NCBI GenBank assembly: GCA_964519805.1
Contig: CAZFKN010000006.1
Coordinates: 1-58,552 of the forward strand
Length of the DNA: 58,552 bases
From: DASQPE01 sp964519805
GTDB lineage: Bacteria; Gemmatimonadota; Gemmatimonadetes; Gemmatimonadales; GWC2-71-9
Direction of reading: 5' to 3'
Part shown: positions 53,818-58,552 of the stretch, piece after piece
How the letters are laid out: each line of letters begins with the position of its first letter
Position numbering within the stretch: the stretch's first letter is position 1
Program-made: the position numbers and the translations under genes
Notes under the pieces: generated by a model
Database searches by the model: none
Seen by the model: only the letters and a program-made list of their open reading frames with translations
Told to the model about the DNA's origin: nothing

Positions 53818-54651
53818 CTAGCGCATCCCCTGCGGGGCAAACGCCTTCCGCGTGTTCAGATCGAATGATGCGCCGTGCACCAGCACGTGCAGCCGAACCC
53901 CGATCAGGCAGACCGGGTCGTCCTTCTCGATCTGGTCCATGGAGGAGTGCTCGATCTCGGACGGATCTACCACCGTCACCGCGCCGGTGCCCACAACCTC
54001 GAGCGTGTTGTCGGGACCGATGAAGGCCGCGGTGTCTTCATCTAGCCCCACACCCACGGCGAAGGGGTTGTAGGCGACGGCCGTCAACAGGCGGCCGAGG
54101 CGGTCACGCTGGCGGAAATGCTGATCGATAATCACCCGGTTGGTGAGTCCGAGCCCTGGTGACAAGGTCACGCTGCCGGCGTGGGGGGTCGTGCCCTCGT
54201 CGCCCGTCGCGATCATGTGCTCCGAGAGAAAGGCCGCCCCGGCCGACGTGCCGGCCACGTGCGCTCCGGCGGCGTTCCGCCGGCGGATCGCCTTTGCTAC
54301 GGACGTGCCGCCAAGGATGGTCGCGAGACGAAGCTGATTCCCGCCGGTCAAAAAAATTCCGTCGGCCCGCTCCAGCTTGTCGAGCCATTCCAGCCGTTCC
54401 GCGTCGGCGCGACTCTCGATCGGAATGGCCCTGGCGCCGCGCACGCCGATTCCCTTGAAGATCTCCTCGTAGCGGCTACCTGTATCGGCAAGCTGCGAAG
54501 CGGTCGGCACGATCGCGATCCGCGCGTCCCGTCCGCCGCAGATCCGCACGAAGCGTCGCAGGATATCGGTCTCGCCGACCTTGGCCTCCGCCCCACCCAC
54601 GGGGACGATCCAGCCCCGGAGCGTCCCGCCCTCCGGCTGGGCGGGGCTCAC
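53818..54651 (-). CDS. cphB: Cyanophycinase
   Basis: This 277-residue S51 peptidase cleaves cyanophycin to beta-Asp-Arg dipeptides. Ser136 in AGTSAGAAFLSEHMI is the nucleophile; the core includes GWIVPVGGAEAKV, IAIVPTAS, FLTGGNQLRLATIL and VIIDQHFRQRDRLGRLL, all typical of CphB. GTG 54651 overlaps the dipeptidase stop (GTGA). No signal peptide is present, so it acts inside the cell. Confidence 0.94.
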   Translation of the reverse strand: MSPAQPEGGTLRGWIVPVGGAEAKVGETDILRRFVRICGGRDARIAIVPTASQLADTGSRYEEIFKGIGVRGARAIPIESRADAERLEWLDKLERADGIFLTGGNQLRLATILGGTSVAKAIRRRNAAGAHVAGTSAGAAFLSEHMIATGDEGTTPHAGSVTLSPGLGLTNRVIIDQHFRQRDRLGRLLTAVAYNPFAVGVGLDEDTAAFIGPDNTLEVVGTGAVTVVDPSEIEHSSMDQIEKDDPVCLIGVRLHVLVHGASFDLNTRKAFAPQGMR

Positions 54652-55820
54652 CGTCCACCCGCCCGCTCGAAGGGTCCGGCCACCACCGCCGCGCCGCCCT
54701 GCACGTGCCACCGACCTCGCGCCATCACCTCGTCGATGCCTCCATTGGCGTTGAGCACTACCAGGTCCGCGTCCATGCCCTCGGCGATCCGCCCCTTGCG
54801 CTCCAGTCGGAGCAGCGCCGCTGGATTGGCCGTGAAGGGCGGCAACGCGCGCTCGAGCGGATGCCCGTCATCGAGCAGCCGGCCGAGCGTCGTCGCGAGC
54901 GCGCCGGGCCGGCCCACGTCGAACGAGGCGACTCGGCCCTCGGCATCGAACGCCGGCAGACAGCCGCCACCGTCCGAGCTTACCGTCACCCGCTCCGGCG
55001 AGAGGCCCGCTCGCCAGTAGCGCGCGAGCGCCTCTGCGGCCTCCCACGCGTCCTCGCCTTCTTCCACCGGGAACGCGGTCAGGTCGATCGTCGATCCGAG
55101 CCTGGCGAGCTCCAGTGCTTCATCAAACAGCGCCCGACGCCGGTTCACGTGCGTCGGATTCATAACCCGCGGCGGCAGCTCGGACCGGTCCAGGGCTTCT
55201 CGAACCGGCTGCAGGCCCCGAGGTCCGTCACCCAGATGCAGGTGCAAGATTCCGGCCTTCCCGCTCATGAGGCCTCCTACATGGGCCTCGCTTGCGAGCC
55301 GGAGCAGCTCGTCTACGGTTGGCTGGCTGGAACGGTGGTCGCTGACGGCGATTTCGCCGACGCCGAGGATGACGTCGATCAATGCGACGTCGCCACGCAC
55401 GGTGCCGGTGAGCGTGACCGGGGGAACGTGGTAGCCGCCGGTGTGGCAATATGCGGTGATGCCGAGCCCGTTCAGGCCCCGCGCCGTGGCGACGAGCTCC
55501 GCCGTTGTGCGGGTCGCGTCGTCCGTGCCGAGCACCCCAACGGCCGTGGTAACGCCGGCCCGGGTCAGTTCACTGAGCGCGAGCGCGGGCACGCGCGTGT
55601 GCAGACCCGCCTCCCCGCCGCCTCCCGTCAGATGGACGTGACCGTCGACGAAGCCCGGGATCAGCCTGCGCCGGCCCAGATCGTACTCGGTCACGCCGAG
55701 GGCGCCGGGCAATGGCGGGAGGTTCTTGCCCAGCCAGACGATCCGCTCGCCCGCGATGAGGAGCTGCCGGACGCCCAGCGGCTCCGGTGCGTAAACCTCC
55801 GCGTTGCGCAGCAGGATCAC
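54648..55820 (-). CDS. iadA: Isoaspartyl dipeptidase (beta-aspartyl peptidase)
   Basis: This 390-residue amidohydrolase should split the beta-Asp-Arg dipeptides made by cyanophycinase. Metal ligands are His61/His63 in GFVDGHVHLTG, His in ILHLHLGDGP and NPTHVNRRR, and Asp in VSSDGGG. In E. coli IadA the bridging carboxylated Lys sits in GVKCAISDHRS; here the corresponding text is GEIAVSDHRSS, with Glu in its place. GTG 55820 overlaps the chemoreceptor stop (GTGA). Confidence 0.93.
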   Translation of the reverse strand: MILLRNAEVYAPEPLGVRQLLIAGERIVWLGKNLPPLPGALGVTEYDLGRRRLIPGFVDGHVHLTGGGGEAGLHTRVPALALSELTRAGVTTAVGVLGTDDATRTTAELVATARGLNGLGITAYCHTGGYHVPPVTLTGTVRGDVALIDVILGVGEIAVSDHRSSQPTVDELLRLASEAHVGGLMSGKAGILHLHLGDGPRGLQPVREALDRSELPPRVMNPTHVNRRRALFDEALELARLGSTIDLTAFPVEEGEDAWEAAEALARYWRAGLSPERVTVSSDGGGCLPAFDAEGRVASFDVGRPGALATTLGRLLDDGHPLERALPPFTANPAALLRLERKGRIAEGMDADLVVLNANGGIDEVMARGRWHVQGGAAVVAGPFERAGGR

Positions 55821-57112
55821 TGGAGCTTGAACCCGCCTACCGCACCGGTCAGGCGCTCGGAAGCTTCGGCGAGGTGCCCTGCGGACGAGGAGATCTCCTC
55901 GGTCGAGGCATTGAGCTCCTGCGCGGCGGCGGCGATCTGCTGGGCGGCGGCGGCGTATTCCTCGGTGCCCGCCGATACCTCGCGCATCCGGCTTGCGATC
56001 GTCTCGACCAGGGCGCGCACCTCCTGCGCCGACTGCGAGATCCGCCGGGTCCACTCGTCGTTCTGCTCGGCGTCGGCCGCCACACCGGCCAAGCCCTCGG
56101 CCGCGGCATGGGCGGCATCGCGCGCGGCGAGCCCGCCGCGGCCGAGCCGGATCAGCCGCTCGCGCGCTGTCTGCACCCGGTCGAGCACGCTCTGCACCGT
56201 CGTGCTTGTGGAAGTAGCGGCCTGCGCCGCCTGACCCGCGAGCTTGCGGACCTCCTCGGCGACCACGCTGAATCCTCGGCCTTCCTCGCCGGCTCGCGCC
56301 GCTTCGATGGACGCGTTGAGCGCGAGCATGTGGGTCTGCTTGGCGATCGCCTTGGTCTGCGCGATGAACTTCTCGATCTCCCCCGACGCGGCGGCGAGCG
56401 CGTCGGCCTCGGCGGCACCCCGCTCGATCTCCTCGGCGAGCCGGGCCAACTCCGCCGTGCTGGCGTCGAGCCGCTCGCGGTGACTCCGGGCCAGCCGCGC
56501 CAGCGCCGCGTTGCGCTCCGCTGCCTGGGTCGCCCCCGCCGCCAGCTCCTGAGCGATATGGAGAATGCGCCCGGCGTCCTCGGCCGCCGCCCGGACGATG
56601 AGCGCTTGCTGATTGGCGCGTTCCGTGAGGTCGCCGGTCGTGCCCGCGACCTCCTGAGTCGATGCGGTCATCTCCTCGGTCGAGGCGGCGATCTCTTCCG
56701 CCATGGCGGCAGCCTCCCCGGCCGCACCCTGGATCGCACTCGTGAGCGTGCGGAGCGAACCCACCATGCTCCCGAGCGATCGGAGCATACGACCGTCGTT
56801 CCCCGACGCCGGAGACTGCGGCAGGTCCCCAAGCGAGAGGTCGCCGCCGGCGACTCGCGTCGCAACCCGCTCCGCCACGTCGAGCGGACCGATGAACCGG
56901 GCCACGACCCAGCGGAGCATCAGGAAACCGCCGACCGCGGCGACGGTCAGGAACACGAGCGAGCCGCGGAGCGCCTCGCCGGTCGAGATCGAGCTGCCGT
57001 CCTCGGCGGTGACTCGTGCAAGGATGAGGTAGACCACCACGGTGAGCCCGGCGACGACGAGCGCGCCGGTCAGAACGAGCGGCCGGGTGAGACTTCTCCG
57101 GGGATCTGCCAT
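55817..57112 (-). CDS. Methyl-accepting chemotaxis protein with minimal sensor region
   Basis: This 431-residue receptor has a first membrane helix (LVLTGALVVAGLTVVVYLILA), only about 17 residues of periplasmic loop and a second helix (SLVFLTVAAVGGFLMLRWVV). A HAMP-like segment (IGPLDVAERVATRVAGGDLS) and a long signalling coiled coil follow, with EAARAGEEGRGFSVVAEEVRKLA at the tip. The lack of a periplasmic ligand domain means it probably senses via the membrane or cytoplasm. No cheA or cheW is nearby. It heads the cyanophycin operon. Confidence 0.92.
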   Translation of the reverse strand: MADPRRSLTRPLVLTGALVVAGLTVVVYLILARVTAEDGSSISTGEALRGSLVFLTVAAVGGFLMLRWVVARFIGPLDVAERVATRVAGGDLSLGDLPQSPASGNDGRMLRSLGSMVGSLRTLTSAIQGAAGEAAAMAEEIAASTEEMTASTQEVAGTTGDLTERANQQALIVRAAAEDAGRILHIAQELAAGATQAAERNAALARLARSHRERLDASTAELARLAEEIERGAAEADALAAASGEIEKFIAQTKAIAKQTHMLALNASIEAARAGEEGRGFSVVAEEVRKLAGQAAQAATSTSTTVQSVLDRVQTARERLIRLGRGGLAARDAAHAAAEGLAGVAADAEQNDEWTRRISQSAQEVRALVETIASRMREVSAGTEEYAAAAQQIAAAAQELNASTEEISSSAGHLAEASERLTGAVGGFKLQ

Positions 57113-57169
57113 GCGGCTCCGGGAGCTGGCGATGTCGGGGGAAGCGCTCCTAAGCTAAGCCGATGCGCC

Positions 57170-58552
57170 TCAGTAGCGCCACGCCCCCACTGGCTCGTTC
57201 GAGGGCGAATTTTTCGCGACCTGGTCGGCCATCTCACGGATCAAGTCGGCGTTCGTGGTCGGCTGCCACCCGTGCGCCTTCATCGGGCGACCGTACTTGA
57301 AGTAGCCGCCGTATGCGGGCGTCGTGCGGTGCTCCAGGTAGTCCTCCAGCAGGTAGGTGGCCAGGTTGAGATAGTAGTTGTCCATGTCGCCGCACATGAC
57401 GTGAAGCTTGCCTACCAGGCTCGGCCCGATCCTCTCCCAGTTCCGCTCGAGATAGTCCCGGATGTCGTAGTCGTGGCTCCGCCACGACTCGGCGACCGCG
57501 CGGTCGATCGTCCCGGTCGAGTCATTCCAGATCGGCGCCGGATAGCCGTCCTTGTCCGTCGGCCCGTACGTCGCCTCCCAGATGGCGAAGTTCTCGCCGC
57601 CGCGCCGCCGGCTCCCCCGTACGTTGTTGAGCTGGTTCTCCTGCCGGATGGTCACCACCGGCTGCCCGTCGGCTCTACGCTCCGACGGGCGATCCACCGT
57701 GATCCAGGGGTTGCGCTCGATCAGGAACGCATTGGTGTCGGCGTAGAGGTTGACCAGCTCGTAACGGCGGAAATCCACCGGATCAGGGTAGTAGACCCAG
57801 GTGCCGCCGTAGAAGTCAGGGTGATACACCTGAAGTGCGAGGGCCTCCCAGCCACCGGTCGAGCCGCCGGTGAGCATCCGCGCGTAGGGGGCCGGGATGA
57901 CTCTGAACTGCTGTTCCAGGTACGGAATCAGCTCCTGGTGAATCGCGTCTCCGTAAGGTCCGTTGTTGGCCGAGTTCACGGCGTAGGAGTCGTCGTAATA
58001 GGGGGACGGGTGAAGGATCCGGATCGCCACCATCCGGGGGAATCCCTCGGACAACCATGCCCGGGCGAATTCATGGCCGGATTCGCGGTGATCGGTGCGC
58101 TCGATCCGCGCCTGACGCGCCTGCTCCGTTTCCGGCCTGCTGTCGAGGGTGAAGTCGAACGGCGCGCTCAGAGTGAAGTGGCCTTGCAGCCAAACCGCGG
58201 GATAGTGGACCTCGGGGTGTTCGTCGTACCCCTTGGGCAGCAAGACCACCGCGCCCAGATACATGGGGTGACCCCACCACCTGGAAAGGATCTCGCTCCG
58301 GATCCGGACACGCTTCACGTATTGATCGTCGGGAGGGACGTGCACGGCGGGGAGGGCGCGCGTCAGCTCGAGCCGGATCCGCGTGCCTTGCTTCGGATCG
58401 ACGTGTACCCGGCGGATAGCACTCACCAGACTGCCCGGCGCCGTGTTGAACTGCTGCCCTTCCCACTCGTCCATGTGCGCCCAGACCGTGTGGCCGTCGG
58501 CTCTGGCAAACCTGGTGTAGACGCTGAGCAGCGCCTGCACGTAGTAGTCGCC
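57170..58552 (-). CDS. Esterase of the enterochelin-esterase/esterase D superfamily (5' truncated by window)
   Basis: The frame continues past the window end, so the N-terminus is missing; 460 residues are visible. The PF00756-type alpha/beta hydrolase domain has nucleophile Ser in LTGGSTGGWEALALQVYHP, preceded by VVLLPKGYDEHPEVHYPAVWLQGH. The substrate is unknown. It is in the same direction as the cyanophycin operon, ending 57 bases before the chemoreceptor ATG, and may or may not be part of it. Confidence 0.82.
   Translation of the reverse strand, partial: GDYYVQALLSVYTRFARADGHTVWAHMDEWEGQQFNTAPGSLVSAIRRVHVDPKQGTRIRLELTRALPAVHVPPDDQYVKRVRIRSEILSRWWGHPMYLGAVVLLPKGYDEHPEVHYPAVWLQGHFTLSAPFDFTLDSRPETEQARQARIERTDHRESGHEFARAWLSEGFPRMVAIRILHPSPYYDDSYAVNSANNGPYGDAIHQELIPYLEQQFRVIPAPYARMLTGGSTGGWEALALQVYHPDFYGGTWVYYPDPVDFRRYELVNLYADTNAFLIERNPWITVDRPSERRADGQPVVTIRQENQLNNVRGSRRRGGENFAIWEATYGPTDKDGYPAPIWNDSTGTIDRAVAESWRSHDYDIRDYLERNWERIGPSLVGKLHVMCGDMDNYYLNLATYLLEDYLEHRTTPAYGGYFKYGRPMKAHGWQPTTNADLIREMADQVAKNSPSNEPVGAWRY

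Overview
The window is 58.5 kb of GC-rich, gene-dense bacterial chromosome with two 100-N scaffold gaps. Short intergenic gaps, many 4-base stop/start overlaps, frequent GTG/TTG starts, many small lipoproteins and an outer-membrane barrel point to a diderm. Gene content (cyanophycin genes, DUF1015-serA-serC, egtBDA, PadR with a PspB-like partner, a PknB-type kinase with an extracytoplasmic tail) would fit Gemmatimonadota, but this is inference because no marker gene is present. The 55-base duplicated flank of the first gap suggests a short-read metagenome or isolate assembly.

Layout. 1-5.1 kb: 3' end of thiC, a beta-propeller lipoprotein, a dienelactone-hydrolase-like enzyme, an M1 aminopeptidase and a TolB-like lipoprotein. 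5.1-9.3 kb: TetR regulator, thioredoxin-like protein, BamA-type barrel, Tat-exported Ntn asparaginase, TPR-like membrane protein. 9.3-12.1 kb: NAD salvage (nicotinate phosphoribosyltransferase, nicotinamidase-like hydrolase) and a class V aminotransferase that seems to start at CTG. 12.1-14.2 kb: an intrinsic terminator, three 8-bp direct repeats at exact 29-bp spacing, a TTGACG promoter, an Ile/Leu leader peptide with an attenuator, then citramalate synthase. 14.1-17.5 kb: treZ, a DinB protein, quinone reductase. 17.6-21.2 kb: DUF1015-serA-serC. 21.4-25.0 kb: egtB-egtD-egtA for ergothioneine. 25-31.4 kb: lipoprotein, O-antigen-ligase-like protein, M48 peptidase, sulfurtransferase, membrane protein. 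31.5-37.3 kb: eutB without eutC, glgC, S10 peptidase, ketopantoate reductase. 37.4-41.9 kb: small lipoproteins, a GlcG/HbpS remnant, the first gap, cardiolipin synthase, the PadR/PspB-like operon and DUF4404. 42.4-49.2 kb: a Ser/Thr kinase broken by the second gap, a YfiT-like protein, a chalcone-isomerase-like protein coupled to the missing eutC, a TonB-like protein, an MFS remnant, a DinB protein and heme A synthase. 49.2-57.1 kb: an unusual cyanophycin operon. 57.2 kb to the end: a truncated esterase.

The cyanophycin operon is the most system-like block. It reads chemoreceptor, isoaspartyl dipeptidase, cyanophycinase, full cyanophycin synthetase and a second, ATP-grasp-less Mur ligase. Synthesis, depolymerisation and dipeptide cleavage of the Asp-Arg polymer are joined to a receptor with almost no periplasmic sensor. 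The most unusual DNA-level signal is a degenerate heptamer, GTGAGAN or GTGAACN, arrayed in tandem and as inverted pairs at gene ends (869-896, 2684-2696, 5048-5075, 10343-10371, 17544-17629). The period is coprime with 3, so three copies place TGA stops and GTG starts in all three frames, and several annotated stop codons lie inside the repeats.
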